Assembly (NCBI RefSeq): GCF_040195635.1
Contig: NZ_JBEFTX010000002.1
Coordinates: 310,001 to 374,000 of the forward strand
Reading direction: 5' to 3'
Origin: Thermasporomyces sp040195635
Lineage (GTDB): Bacteria; Actinomycetota; Actinomycetes; Propionibacteriales; Actinopolymorphaceae
Length of the DNA stretch: 64,000 nt
The notes under the pieces are model-generated. The model was not told the origin of the DNA. It made no database searches and was given only the letters and a program-made list of their open reading frames with translations. Positions 45,615 to 54,685 of the stretch are shown here, piece by piece. The position numbers and the translations under genes were made by a program. Positions within the stretch are counted from its first letter, which is position 1. Every line of letters starts with the position of its first letter.

Positions 45615-46214
45615 ACACGTCAGGAACGCGAGGAACGCATCCGCGGTTGGCTCGTCGGCCGGCTGCCCGAAGAGTGGTTCACCGCGCCAGTCGATCTGAC
45701 CACGGACCGGGACGAGATCACCGTCATCGGGACTCTTGCGGCGCCGAAGGTGGCGCAGGAGGCGTCCGCGGTCGAGCGCTCGGCGGCCGAGTCCGGGCGG
45801 ATCAAGGAGTTCCGGGAACGTACGCGCGAACATCGGATCCGGATCGCCCGTGAACTCGAACACGCCACCGGCCAGAAAGTGGCGTGGGGAGCGGCCTGTG
45901 GGGAGAGTCGGGAGACGTTCACCACCCAGTCGGTGCCGGTCATGACGAGGCTCCGCCAGTCCGAACGCCAGGTGCTCGACACGTTGGTCGAGTCGGGTGT
46001 CGCGCGGACTCGCTCGGAGGCGCTGGCCTGGTGCGTGAAGCTCGTCGGCCGGAACGTCGAACCGTGGCTGGCCGACCTTCGCGCCGCCATGGCACATGTC
46101 GAGCAGGTCCGTTCCCAGGGCCCGGACGCGGCCGACCGCACCGACGGCCTCGACGACCCCGCCCCCGAGGGCGACCCCGCGAAAACCCAGAGCGACCCGC
46201 CGCCCGAGAAATAG
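45612..46214 (+). CDS. Conserved actinobacterial protein of unknown function
   Basis: 200 residues, no signal peptide or membrane helix. The pattern RIRGWLVGRLPEEWF, a central REHRIRIARELEHATGQKVAWGA and MTRLRQSERQVLDTLVESGVARTRSEALAWCVKLVG is familiar from hypothetical proteins of many actinomycetes. The last part looks like a ribbon-helix-helix or short helix-turn-helix, so DNA binding is possible. The tail is Asp/Pro-rich. It is driven by a strong, probably leaderless and repressible promoter, consistent with autoregulation. Confidence 0.75.
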   Translation: MTRQEREERIRGWLVGRLPEEWFTAPVDLTTDRDEITVIGTLAAPKVAQEASAVERSAAESGRIKEFRERTREHRIRIARELEHATGQKVAWGAACGESRETFTTQSVPVMTRLRQSERQVLDTLVESGVARTRSEALAWCVKLVGRNVEPWLADLRAAMAHVEQVRSQGPDAADRTDGLDDPAPEGDPAKTQSDPPPEK

Positions 46215-46360
46215 CCCAAGCGTTCCGGGCGCCGCGCGCAGGTCGAGGACGACGCGACCGCTTCGGGCCCGCGCGCGGGCCGAGGACGAGGTGAACTCTT
46301 CGGAGTGGCCCGCAAGTCGAGGACGAGGCGAAGCCTGGGGAGGCGACTCCCGACCGTCCG

Positions 46361-46408
46361 TGATCATGAAAGTTTGTCGGCACATAGGCCGGTTTTCCTT
46401 CATGATCA
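46361..46408 (+). repeat. TGATCA-armed palindromic element, copy 4
   Basis: The arms TGATCATGAA (46361-46370) and TTCATGATCA (46399-46408) enclose the 28-nt core with GTTTGTCGGCACATAGGCCG. It sits in the 325-bp convergent gap 46215-46539, which contains no gene. Confidence 0.85.
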
Positions 46409-46424
46409 TGGAAGCACCGCGCCA

Positions 46425-46510
46425 CTGAGCACCGCGCCACTGAGCACAGCGCCACTGAGCTCGCGCCACCGAGCACAGCGCCACCGAGCACAGCGCCACC
46501 GAGCACTGGT
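46425..46510. repeat. 15-bp intergenic minisatellite
   Basis: About six units of AGCACMGCGCCACYG in tandem, with one shortened copy (AGCTCGCGCCACCG). This is the only 15-bp array of the window that lies outside a gene, though it starts 17 bp after a TGATCA-armed element. Confidence 0.85.
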
Positions 46511-46539
46511 CATTGGGGACCCCGACAACGAGGTGGGGG

Positions 46540-47715
46540 TCAGGGCTTCTGCGCGACCAGGATGTCCCGGATGATCGCCTGGTCGACCCGGTGCTGAAAT
46601 CCTTCGTACGCAGCGCCCTCGCAGACGTCGAGCCCCGCGTCCCCAAGCACCTGGGCGGCGTCGTCGCGGCTGGCGCCGTGAATGTTCCACGAGATCCCGA
46701 CCGCGCCTCCGGGCCTCAACAACTCCACCCACGCCGGTACGGCAGCCTTCAGCAGGTCGAGCGGCCGTCGCGACAGGCCCCCTCCACCGCCGTCACCACC
46801 ACGGCCGCCGCGTCTCCCGTCACTGCCGCGCGCACCGTCAGACCCGCGCGCGTTCCCGCCGCCGCGCCCGCCGTCTCCGCCGCCGCGCGTGCGGCTCCCG
46901 TGCTGCACGCCATACGGCGCGTCCGCCACGACCACGTCGAACGACCGTGGCCGGAAGAAGTCGCGCGCCCGCGTCGTGTCCCCGTTGACCACCGTGAGCG
47001 ACAACGCGTCCCCTGCCTTGTACGCCTCCTTGTCCGCCGCCAGCGTGACGTGCAGCCGCCGCCCGATCACCTTGCGGTCCCTGCGTACCGGCGTGAACTC
47101 CGCCTGGTGCTTCAGCCGCTTGCGCTTGAGCCAGGTACGAATGAAGGCGGAGTACGCCTCGACGTCCTTGCTGTCGTGCTCGAGTCCGGTCGCGTCGTAT
47201 CCGTACATCAGCGCCTGGTTCAGCGTCGTGCCACGCCCGCAGAGCGGATCGAAGACGTGCAACCGCCGGTCGAGCATCGCGCCGGCGAAGTCCGACGACA
47301 ACACGGTGACGTTGAGCAGCAGCTTGGTGAAGTACTCGTTCGTCTTTCCGGCGTACTTCTGGATCGTCAGCAGGTCGTCGTCGAACACCGCGAGCGGCGT
47401 CAGCTCGACGGGCCGCAGCAGCAGGTCGGCTCCATCGCCCGCGCCGCCACTCGGGTCACCATCCGCGCCCGAGACCTCGAAGAGTGCGTAGAGCGACGAC
47501 AGCTGGGAGAGGTACGCGATGTCGCGGCCGCTCAACTCCTCGGCCGTGAAGAGGACGTACGGCACACCGCCCAGCCTTGCCTCCTCCACCTCACCCAGCC
47601 GCCCGGCGAGCGCCCGCTCGGCGAACACCGCCAGTTCGGCACGCAGGAGATCGACCGACGCCTCCGCGTAGACACGGTTCGTCGCTGGAAGGATCAGCAG
47701 GGCGTAGCGCGGCAT
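46540..47715 (-). CDS. TRM11-like SAM-dependent methyltransferase
   Basis: 391 residues from an ATG. The N-terminal 120 residues lack clear motifs and may form a substrate domain. The methyltransferase part has SAM motif I FDPLCGRGTTLNQAL (about 150) and the catalytic DAPYGVQHG, of the amino-methyltransferase type found in TRM11 and RlmKL-like RNA enzymes. An insertion of about 35 residues made of Gly, Arg, Asp and Ser follows the catalytic motif. The target (tRNA, rRNA or DNA) is not known. It is convergent with the preceding gene. Confidence 0.78.
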   Translation of the reverse strand: MPRYALLILPATNRVYAEASVDLLRAELAVFAERALAGRLGEVEEARLGGVPYVLFTAEELSGRDIAYLSQLSSLYALFEVSGADGDPSGGAGDGADLLLRPVELTPLAVFDDDLLTIQKYAGKTNEYFTKLLLNVTVLSSDFAGAMLDRRLHVFDPLCGRGTTLNQALMYGYDATGLEHDSKDVEAYSAFIRTWLKRKRLKHQAEFTPVRRDRKVIGRRLHVTLAADKEAYKAGDALSLTVVNGDTTRARDFFRPRSFDVVVADAPYGVQHGSRTRGGGDGGRGGGNARGSDGARGSDGRRGGRGGDGGGGGLSRRPLDLLKAAVPAWVELLRPGGAVGISWNIHGASRDDAAQVLGDAGLDVCEGAAYEGFQHRVDQAIIRDILVAQKP

Positions 47716-47862
47716 GAGGACAACGATTCCAGGCCTGTCGAGAGCCCACGCGAGCGGGCGCCGAACGGGCGCGCCGAACGGTCGGCTGAACCGCGACCGG
47801 GCGGGTACGCCGACAGGGCGCCGGATCAGAACGGTGGGCGCCTCGCCGACAAGAGCGCCGGA

Positions 47863-48492
47863 TCAGACGTCGAGCGCCTCGCCGACGGCGAGCCGGCGGA
47901 ACCGCGATCCGGACTTCTCGGCCATCGATCCGACCAGTCCGTCGACGACCTGCAGGCCGATGTCGTTGAGCATTCCGTCGTGCGCCGACAACGCCAGAGT
48001 CGGCTTGACCGCACGGATGTAGTCGATCGAGTCCGCACCACGCAGCCAGGGCGCGCTGGTCGGCACCATCAACGTACGCACGGGAGCCTCAGGCACGGTG
48101 AAAGCGTCACCGGGGTGGAAGAACGACGCATCCACGAAGAACCCGACGTTCGGCACCTGCGGCAGGTCGGGATGGATGACCTCGTGCAGTTCGCCGTGCA
48201 CGCCGATCTCGAATCCCGCCGCCGTGAAGGAGTCCCCGCCGGCCACCACGTGGACCCGCGCCGGATCAACATCGTCCAGCAGCGCGGCCGTGGCGGCGTT
48301 GGTCCAGATCTGGACGTCGGGATGGCGGCGGAGCTTGCCGGCATCGAGGTGGTCGACATGCTCGTGGGTGATGAGCACCGCCTCCGCGCCGTCCAGCGGC
48401 TCCTCCTCGCTGAACGACCCCGGATCGATGACGAGTGCGTGGTCACCCTTCTCCAGGCGTACGCACGAATGGGTGTACTTGATGATGCGCAT
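47863..48492 (-). CDS. Metallo-beta-lactamase-fold hydrolase, UlaG-like
   Basis: 209 residues from the ATG with GGGAGGAG at ideal spacing; upstream reading is unsupported. The metal motif HEHVDHLD is intact, with SCVRLEKGDHALVIDPG before it and a later PGDAFTVPE. The order fits the UlaG/YycJ-like group of small cytoplasmic MBL hydrolases, with no signal peptide. The substrate is unknown. It contrasts with the metal-less MBL protein at 26.7 kb. It follows the methyltransferase gene on the same strand by 147 bp but is upstream of it in transcription. Confidence 0.85.
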   Translation of the reverse strand: MRIIKYTHSCVRLEKGDHALVIDPGSFSEEEPLDGAEAVLITHEHVDHLDAGKLRRHPDVQIWTNAATAALLDDVDPARVHVVAGGDSFTAAGFEIGVHGELHEVIHPDLPQVPNVGFFVDASFFHPGDAFTVPEAPVRTLMVPTSAPWLRGADSIDYIRAVKPTLALSAHDGMLNDIGLQVVDGLVGSMAEKSGSRFRRLAVGEALDV

Positions 48493-48594
48493 AGACGCTC
48501 CTCCCTTGTCCCTTCGACCCTCGCGACCTCTCGACCGGGCACCTGGACCGGGCTCTCTCCCTGGCTTCTCGACCCGGCTTCCCGACCCGGCTTT

Positions 48595-48675
48595 GGTTGC
48601 CCCCATCCAACGACCCGCCGCATGAGGGGCGCCCCCATCCAATAGGTTCGCAACAGGGTGCCCCTCATCCAAGGG
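48595..48675. repeat. GCCCC(C/T)CATCCAA repeat cluster
   Basis: Three copies of a 13-bp motif, GCCCCYCATCCAA or a near match, recur within 80 bp, and TGAGGGGC (48623-48630) pairs with GCCCCTCA (48660-48667). It sits in the 372-bp divergent region 48493-48864 between the MBL gene and uppS, otherwise without a gene. Confidence 0.6.
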
Positions 48676-48864
48676 CACGTCGGGCCGGCGGGCGGTTCCC
48701 ATCGGTTCGTCCGTACGACGTCACCAGGACGGCACCTCACGAGTCTATGAAGGTGAAAGGGGCGCCCGAGACACGTCGTACCGGCTTGCCGACTCGGCGC
48801 GCGTGTGCCGTGCCCGCGGCGGTAGCCTCGGGCAGCAGGACACCCTGAGGAGGTGACGGGTTCC

Positions 48865-49626
48865 ATGGGCCGTCCGGGCCTGCTGTACCGCATCTACCAG
48901 CGACGCCTGATGGCGTCGATTGCCGCCGACCGGGTGCCGAGGCACATCGCGGTGATGATCGACGGCAACCGCCGGTGGGCTCGCGCGTCCGGCAGCCATG
49001 TCTCGAGCGGTCACCAGGCCGGTGCCGACAAGATCCCGGAGTTCCTCGGCTGGTGTGAGGAACTCGGCGTCGACGTCGTGACGATCTACATGCTCTCGAC
49101 CGACAACCTGTCCCGGCCGCCGGAGGAGCTCGAACCCCTCCTCACGATCATCGAGCGCATCGTCGAGGAACTGGCCGCAACCGGCCGGTGGCGGCTGCAC
49201 CCGGTGGGAGCGTCCGACCTGTTGCCGACTTCGGTCGCGAGCCGGCTCAAACGCGCCGTTGAACGCACGGCGAATGTTTCGGGAATGCTCGTCAACGTTG
49301 CCGTCGGTTACGGCGGCCGGCAGGAACTCGCCGATGCCGTGCGTTCGTTGTTGCACGAGCAGGCGAGCCGGGGCACGACACTGGAGGAGTTGGCGGAGCT
49401 GCTCGATGTCGAGCACATCTCCGAACACCTTTACACCAAAGGGCAGCCGGATCCCGACCTGATTATTCGTACGTCCGGCGAACAACGCCTGTCCGGCTTT
49501 TTGTTGTGGCAGAGTGCGCACAGCGAGTTCTATTTCTGTGAAGCACTCTGGCCGGATTTCCGCAAGGTCGACTTTCTCCGGGCGATTCGTGCCTACGCAG
49601 CGCGTAACCGTCGTTACGGGCTCTGA
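48865..49626 (+). CDS. uppS: Isoprenyl (Z-polyprenyl) diphosphate synthase
   Basis: 253 residues from the ATG, with GAGGAGG about 11 nt upstream; an in-frame GTG at 48853 is too close to that site. It condenses isopentenyl diphosphate in Z configuration for lipid carrier synthesis. The phosphate-binding HIAVMIDGNRRWA has the catalytic D33; VVTIYMLSTDN, the basic DLIIRTSGEQRLSGFLLWQSAHSE and YFCEALWPDF are diagnostic. The position and likely length class match Rv1086, a short-chain Z-farnesyl synthase. Which chain length is made cannot be read. Confidence 0.93.
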   Translation: MGRPGLLYRIYQRRLMASIAADRVPRHIAVMIDGNRRWARASGSHVSSGHQAGADKIPEFLGWCEELGVDVVTIYMLSTDNLSRPPEELEPLLTIIERIVEELAATGRWRLHPVGASDLLPTSVASRLKRAVERTANVSGMLVNVAVGYGGRQELADAVRSLLHEQASRGTTLEELAELLDVEHISEHLYTKGQPDPDLIIRTSGEQRLSGFLLWQSAHSEFYFCEALWPDFRKVDFLRAIRAYAARNRRYGL

Positions 49627-49934
49627 ACTCCCAGTTAACCTGCCTGTTTGCGTGTCCCTCTGTTCGCGGGGGCCAACCCCACGTATTTTCGATCCTGACG
49701 GTCGGAGAGACCCCGGCTGTTCGGGAGGCCCATCGATGCGTGCGCAGTCGTCCTCCTCCCGCCGCGAGGCGGGGAAGGGTACGCATGGTGAACGTGGCCA
49801 CGGGTTGGGTTCTGCCAACTCTCGGCCGCGTCGCGAGAGGGCCGGCACCCGGCCCTGCGGCTTGGTCCCGGTCCACCATCTCGACAGGCGAGGGCCGGGC
49901 GCTGGTGCGCGCCGCTGGCCCGAAGGGGACGCAC
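49627..49934 (+). other. Leader of the PhoH gene, no gene assigned
   Basis: 308 bp. The phoH frame stays open back to 49740 with an ATG at 49785, but codon use is poor and only the GTG at 49935 has a good ribosome binding site. No clear promoter, hairpin or riboswitch is visible. Confidence 0.4.
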
Positions 49935-51380
49935 GTGGCTGCATCGAAGCCGAACGCGACCGTGGGTGCGAGCAAGTCGAGCGCCCGCTCAGCTGCCGGA
50001 CACAAGCCCGCGACCGCAGGGGCGACCCGGGACGGCGGTGCCGGAAAGGGTCCGACCGGCACGCGTACCTACGTCGTCGACACCAGCGTTCTCCTCGCCG
50101 ATCCCCATGCGCTCAAGCGGTTCGACGAACACGATGTGGTCATACCGGTCGTGGTCGTCAGCGAACTGGAGGGCAAACGGCATCACCCTGAGCTCGGCTA
50201 CTTCGCTCGCACCGCGCTGCGCCTGCTGGACGAGCTGCGCGTCCTGCACGGCCGGCTCGACGAGCCGGTACCGGTCGGCGCGGCCGGGGGCACGCTGCGG
50301 GTCGAGCTGAACCACACTGATCCGGAGTTGCTGCCGCCCGACCTGCGGGCTGGTGGCGTGCCCGGTGGTAGGTACGGCCGCGTCCCTGACAACGACACCC
50401 GGATCCTGGCCGTGGCGCGCAACCTTGCCGCTGAGGGATGCGATGTCGTCCTCGTCTCCAAGGACCTTCCGCTGCGGGTCAAGGCGTCCGCGCTGGGCCT
50501 GACGGCGGAGGAGTACCGCGCCGAGATTCCGGCCGTCACCGGCTGGACCGGGATGATGGAGGCGGATCTCACCGCCGCCGACGTCGACCGGCTGTACGCA
50601 GAGGGCACGATCGACCTCGAGGTCGCGCGTGACCTGCCGTGTCACACCGGCCTTGTCCTGCTCTCCGAACGTGGCAGCGCCCTGGGCAGGGTGACGCCCG
50701 ACAAGCAGGTACGCCTGGTCCGCGGTGACCGCGAGGCGTTCGGCCTGCATGGTCGTTCGGCCGAGCAACGCGTCGCGCTGGAGCTGTTGCTCGACACCGA
50801 CATCGGCATCGTGAGCCTCGGCGGCCGGGCCGGAACCGGCAAGTCCGCGCTCGCTCTGTGCGCAGGGCTCGAGGCCGTGATGGAACGCCGGCAACACCGC
50901 AAGGTCGTCGTCTTCCGGCCGTTGTACGCCGTCGGAGGACAGGACCTCGGGTACCTCCCCGGCAGCGAGGCGGAGAAGATGCAGCCGTGGGCGCAGGCGG
51001 TGTTCGACACCCTCGGCGCTGTGACCAGCGCGGACGTGGTCGAGGAGGTCATCGACCGGGGAATGCTCGAGGTGCTCCCGTTGACCCACATCCGGGGACG
51101 GTCGCTGCACGACTCCTTCGTCGTGGTTGATGAGGCGCAGTCACTGGAACGCAACGTGCTCCTCACGGTATTGTCGCGCATTGGTTCCGGCTCGCGGGTC
51201 GTCCTCACCCACGACGTGGGTCAGCGCGACAACCTGCGGGTCGGTCGCCATGACGGTGTCGTTGCAGTTGTCGAGAAGCTCAAGGGGCACCCGTTGTTCG
51301 CGCACGTGACGTTGAACCGTTCGGAGCGGTCGCCGATCGCCGCACTTGTCACCGAGATGCTCGAGGACATCTCGCTGTGA
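49935..51380 (+). CDS. phoH2: PIN-PhoH fusion ATPase (PhoH2)
   Basis: 481 residues from a GTG preceded by AAGGGGA. After a basic, disordered 40 residues come a PIN ribonuclease domain (YVVDTSVLLADP, VSELEGKRHHPELGYFARTALR, DNDTRILAVA) and a PhoH ATPase domain with Walker A GRAGTGKS (K303) and Walker B VVVDEAQSL. PhoH2 proteins unwind and cleave RNA in vitro. The gene corresponds to Rv1095 in M. tuberculosis and belongs to the same conserved backbone. The mycobacterial upstream antitoxin-like gene is absent here. Confidence 0.93.
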   Translation: MAASKPNATVGASKSSARSAAGHKPATAGATRDGGAGKGPTGTRTYVVDTSVLLADPHALKRFDEHDVVIPVVVVSELEGKRHHPELGYFARTALRLLDELRVLHGRLDEPVPVGAAGGTLRVELNHTDPELLPPDLRAGGVPGGRYGRVPDNDTRILAVARNLAAEGCDVVLVSKDLPLRVKASALGLTAEEYRAEIPAVTGWTGMMEADLTAADVDRLYAEGTIDLEVARDLPCHTGLVLLSERGSALGRVTPDKQVRLVRGDREAFGLHGRSAEQRVALELLLDTDIGIVSLGGRAGTGKSALALCAGLEAVMERRQHRKVVVFRPLYAVGGQDLGYLPGSEAEKMQPWAQAVFDTLGAVTSADVVEEVIDRGMLEVLPLTHIRGRSLHDSFVVVDEAQSLERNVLLTVLSRIGSGSRVVLTHDVGQRDNLRVGRHDGVVAVVEKLKGHPLFAHVTLNRSERSPIAALVTEMLEDISL

Positions 51381-51527
51381 CCGCGGCCAGGTGTGTCACG
51401 ATGACGCGCCGGGCATCCCCAACCAGTAACACAAAGTTGCAGCACTGCTACGTTGTGCGTGCAGCAGGGGCAAATCGGGCTCACGTCGCGCGATCGAACG
51501 GTCCGCGAATGGCGTCTGGAGGCAGCT

Positions 51528-53018
51528 GTGGCTAGCTATTCGGCTAGGCATAAGGCACCGCCCAAACACAAGGCACGAGGTCGGCTGTTCGCTTCGGCGT
51601 CCCGTGGCCCGTCAGCCACGCCGATGCCACCACCCAGCCGGGGCGGCAAGCGCATCGCCGCCCCGTCGCCGGGTACCTCCTCCTCCCCGTCGTCCCTGGC
51701 GTCCCAGTCGTCCTCGCCGGTGCCGCGGTCGTCTTCGCCGGTGTCCCGGTCGTCTTCGCCGGTGTCCCGGTCGTCTTCGCCGGTGTCCCGGTCGCCTTCC
51801 CAGGTCTCGCGGTCGCCTTCCCCGGTCTCGCGGTCGTCTTCGCCGGTGTCGCGGTCGCCTTCCCCGGTCTCGCCGCCGTCCTCCCGGGTCTCCGGCTTCG
51901 CGGTCACCCGACCCGGCACCACCGCGCAGGCTCGTCCAGGTGGTCCCCGCACGGTGCCGTCGGTCGCCTGGCCAGGAGGGCTTCCCGGTTCGCGTACACC
52001 ACGTGCGGGCGCTCCGACGCCAGCTCCTGCCGCGCCCTCTGCTGTCGCGCCGCCAACAGCCGCACCCTCACGTGTCGCGCCAGCAACCGGCGCACCCTCT
52101 CCTGTCGCGCCGCCCGCGGCCGCGCCATCTCCCGCTGCGGCCGTGCCGCGGTGGCAGGTGGCCGCCCGACCGCCGGTGGCTCGCCCCATGGCCGCCCCCG
52201 TGCCCGCCCGGGCCGGGGCGCAGGTGGCGACCAAACCGGCGACCAGGTCGGGCGGGATCAAGGCAGGCCTGGCCAAGGCGGCCTCCGGACCGGCGGCCCG
52301 GGCCGTGTCCCGTTCGGCGGCGAAGCCCAAGGCCAGGTCGGCGAGCAAGCTCGCCACCAGAGCTGCGAGCAGGCGCCCGTCGCGCCTGAGCCCGACCTTC
52401 GCGGCGATGACGGCGGCCAGCATCGGAGTGACCGGCGCGGTTGGTGGCGGCGTACTCATCAGCAGCGACCAGTTCGGGCCCCGCAACACGCTGGTCCTGT
52501 CCGACGTCGGCAACTCGGGCATCCTCGGGGCCAAGAAGGCTCCGAAGCGGACCGCCTCACCCACGGCGACCCCTCGCGCCTCCAGGACGGTCACTCCGAC
52601 ACCCACGCCCACCGAGGCGGCGACACCGGCCACCGGACAGGCGGTCCTCGACCGCACCGCGATCGAGCGCATCCGGGCCGAGGAACGTGCCTCCCGCGCC
52701 CGTGAACGCCTGGCACTCAGCGACCCGAAGGCGATCGCCTCGGGGATGATGGACGACTTCGGCTGGGACTCGTCGCAGTTCTCCTGCCTCGAGACGCTGT
52801 GGGAGCACGAGAGCGGGTGGAACCCCAGCGCCACCAATCCGAGCTCTGGCGCCTACGGCATCCCGCAGGCGTTGCCAGGCGAGAAGATGGCCGCCTATGG
52901 CGACGACTGGCGGACGAATCCGGCCACCCAGATCGAATGGGGCATGAACTACATCGCCGACCGCTACTCGACTCCGTGTGGTGCGTGGTCGTTCTGGCAG
53001 GCAAACAACTGGTACTGA
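51528..53018 (+). CDS. Lytic transglycosylase-like secreted protein with Ser/Pro repeat region
   Basis: 496 residues from a GTG with GGAGG upstream. There is a basic start (SARHKAPPKHKARG), a long Ser/Pro/Ala-rich stretch, a membrane segment near residues 290-310 (AAMTAASIGVTGAVGGGVLIS), a Thr/Pro linker, and a C-terminal goose-lysozyme-like domain: CLETLWEHESGW with the catalytic glutamate, GAYGIPQALPG and WGMNYIADRY. It is probably a membrane-anchored peptidoglycan-cutting enzyme. The similar protein often lies beside phoH in actinomycetes. No c-di-AMP riboswitch is recognisable upstream. Confidence 0.87.
   Translation: MASYSARHKAPPKHKARGRLFASASRGPSATPMPPPSRGGKRIAAPSPGTSSSPSSLASQSSSPVPRSSSPVSRSSSPVSRSSSPVSRSPSQVSRSPSPVSRSSSPVSRSPSPVSPPSSRVSGFAVTRPGTTAQARPGGPRTVPSVAWPGGLPGSRTPRAGAPTPAPAAPSAVAPPTAAPSRVAPATGAPSPVAPPAAAPSPAAAVPRWQVAARPPVARPMAAPVPARAGAQVATKPATRSGGIKAGLAKAASGPAARAVSRSAAKPKARSASKLATRAASRRPSRLSPTFAAMTAASIGVTGAVGGGVLISSDQFGPRNTLVLSDVGNSGILGAKKAPKRTASPTATPRASRTVTPTPTPTEAATPATGQAVLDRTAIERIRAEERASRARERLALSDPKAIASGMMDDFGWDSSQFSCLETLWEHESGWNPSATNPSSGAYGIPQALPGEKMAAYGDDWRTNPATQIEWGMNYIADRYSTPCGAWSFWQANNWY
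51716..51885 (+). repeat. 18-bp coding minisatellite in the transglycosylase
   Basis: About nine degenerate 18-bp units (TCGTCTTCGCCGGTGTCC) encode SSSPVSR-type hexads, probably an extracytoplasmic or cytosolic stalk ahead of the membrane helix. Confidence 0.85.
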
Positions 53019-53111
53019 CCAGGCTTCGACAGCACGAGTTCTGACGGAGTACACCGACAGGGTGCCCATGGTGTTCGCCGCCTGAGCATTCTCGTTTTCC
53101 GCCTCGACGCC

Positions 53112-53159
53112 GCCGCAAGATCTCTCGCGAGACGCCACCAGACGTGGTTTACTTGCGGC
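53112..53159. promoter_or_regulatory. Inverted repeats upstream of the sugar importer
   Basis: GCCGCAAG (53112-53119) and CTTGCGGC (53152-53159) are perfect 8-bp arms, and TCTCGCGAGA (53123-53132) between them is a perfect 10-bp palindrome with a central CG, as in LacI-family sites. No regulator gene is adjacent. Confidence 0.4.
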
Positions 53160-53263
53160 TCCGAAAGATCGACCACCCAGCCGAGGTGGCGCAGCGTGTG
53201 GTTCCGCGGTCCCTCTGGGCCGTCCGCACGGGCCGGAAGAGACGAGGCAAACGGGGAGGCGTA

Positions 53264-54670
53264 GTGCACGACGCAGCCGACCGTGGACGACGGCAAGCGG
53301 GTCCGGGTGTGAGGCGTTCCACCAGGCGTCGTGCCGGCGCGGTTCTCGCCTCGGCGGCGCTGATCGCCAGTGCGGCGTTGGCCGGGTGTGGCAGCGAGTC
53401 CGATGTGCCGGTGCTGACGTGGTACATCAACCCGGACAACGGTACGCAGCAGAAGCTCGCCGCCGAGTGCACACAGGCCGCCGATGGACGTTACGGGATC
53501 AGGACGGCCCTGCTGCCGCGGGAGTCCACCGGACAGCGTGAGCAACTCGTCCGCCGGCTCGCCGCGAGCGACTCGGGTATCGACCTGATGAGTCTTGACG
53601 TCCCCTACCTCGCGGAGTTCGCCAACGCGGGATTCGTCCGCAAGTTCACGGGCGAGGAGCGCGAGCGGCTGACCCGAGGAATGTTGCAGGGGCCGTTGGA
53701 GTCCGCGCAGTGGCAGGGCGATCTCTTCGCCGTTCCGTTCAACACCAACACCCAGCTGCTCTGGTACCACAAATCCGTTGCCCGCAAGGCCGGACTCGAC
53801 GTTGGCCCGAATTCCGCCGTCACCTGGGATCAGGTGATCAGTGCTGCCGAGGACACCGGCACGACCGTCCAGGTGCAGGCGTCGCGGTACGAGGGCTACA
53901 CCGTGCTGATCAACTCGCTGGTGGCCTCGGCCGGTGGCGAGATCCTGAAGAATCCCGAAGCGGGCAAGGACGTCACGCCGGCGTTGAACTCCGCCGCGGG
54001 TCGTGAGGCGGCCCAGGTCGTCCGGACTCTCGCGAGGTCGAAGGCCGCGCCGGCCGACATCAGCAACTCCAACGAGGGGACCGCACAGGCGGGTTTCCTT
54101 GCCGCGAACGGTGGCTTCATGACCAACTGGCCGTTCGTCTACACCGCTGAGACCAGCATGCTCACCGACCTCGAAGGTCAGCTTGAGTCGGCGAAGTCCG
54201 AAGCGGACAAGGAAAAACTCCGTCAGGCGGTCGAGGACCAGGAAGTCCGGATCGACGACATCGGGTGGGCCCGGTGGCCGGCGGTCGTCGAGGGTGAGCC
54301 CAGCGCACCGCCGTTGGGTGGCATCGATCTCGCCGTGGGTGCGTTCTCCGAGCACCCGGAGCTCGCGGTCGACGCGGTGGAGTGCCTGACCTCGCCCGAG
54401 AGCCAGCAGACCTACATGCTGGGCGAGGGACTGCTCGCCACAGTCGAGTCGGTGTACACCGATCCCGCGATCAGGAAGGCGTTCCCGATGGCCGAACTCC
54501 TGCGTGAGTCGGTGGACGAGGCGGCGCCCCGGCCCGTCACTCCGTACTACCCGGACATCACCGCCACCATCCAGCGCACGTGGCATCCGCCGGCGGGGTT
54601 GAACGCACAGACGCCCGGCCAGTCGGCCGACCTGATCGTCGCCGTCCTCCAAGACAACGAGTTGAGCTAG
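53264..54670 (+). CDS. lpqY: Sugar ABC transporter substrate-binding lipoprotein, LpqY-like
   Basis: 468 residues from a GTG with GGGGAGG upstream. A signal peptide ends in the lipobox LAGC, so it is anchored outside the membrane. The mature part is a family 1 solute-binding fold (WYINPDNGTQQKLAAEC, DLMSLDVPYLAEFA, PFNTNTQLLWYHKS, NWPFVYTAET). The gene order, binding protein, two permeases, then ATPase, is that of the mycobacterial trehalose importer lpqY-sugABC. Trehalose is the best guess; another alpha-glucoside is possible. Confidence 0.85.
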   Translation: MHDAADRGRRQAGPGVRRSTRRRAGAVLASAALIASAALAGCGSESDVPVLTWYINPDNGTQQKLAAECTQAADGRYGIRTALLPRESTGQREQLVRRLAASDSGIDLMSLDVPYLAEFANAGFVRKFTGEERERLTRGMLQGPLESAQWQGDLFAVPFNTNTQLLWYHKSVARKAGLDVGPNSAVTWDQVISAAEDTGTTVQVQASRYEGYTVLINSLVASAGGEILKNPEAGKDVTPALNSAAGREAAQVVRTLARSKAAPADISNSNEGTAQAGFLAANGGFMTNWPFVYTAETSMLTDLEGQLESAKSEADKEKLRQAVEDQEVRIDDIGWARWPAVVEGEPSAPPLGGIDLAVGAFSEHPELAVDAVECLTSPESQQTYMLGEGLLATVESVYTDPAIRKAFPMAELLRESVDEAAPRPVTPYYPDITATIQRTWHPPAGLNAQTPGQSADLIVAVLQDNELS

Positions 54671-54685
54671 GGGGCCCGAGGTCTG

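Noticed and set aside
51381..51527. c-di-AMP (ydaO) riboswitch upstream of the cell-wall hydrolase
   Set aside because: The expected conserved blocks could not be found in the 147-nt leader.
51904..52837. Long frames antisense to the transglycosylase gene
   Set aside because: They arise from the Ser/Pro/Ala repeat region read backwards; the plus frame ends in a clear lysozyme-like domain.
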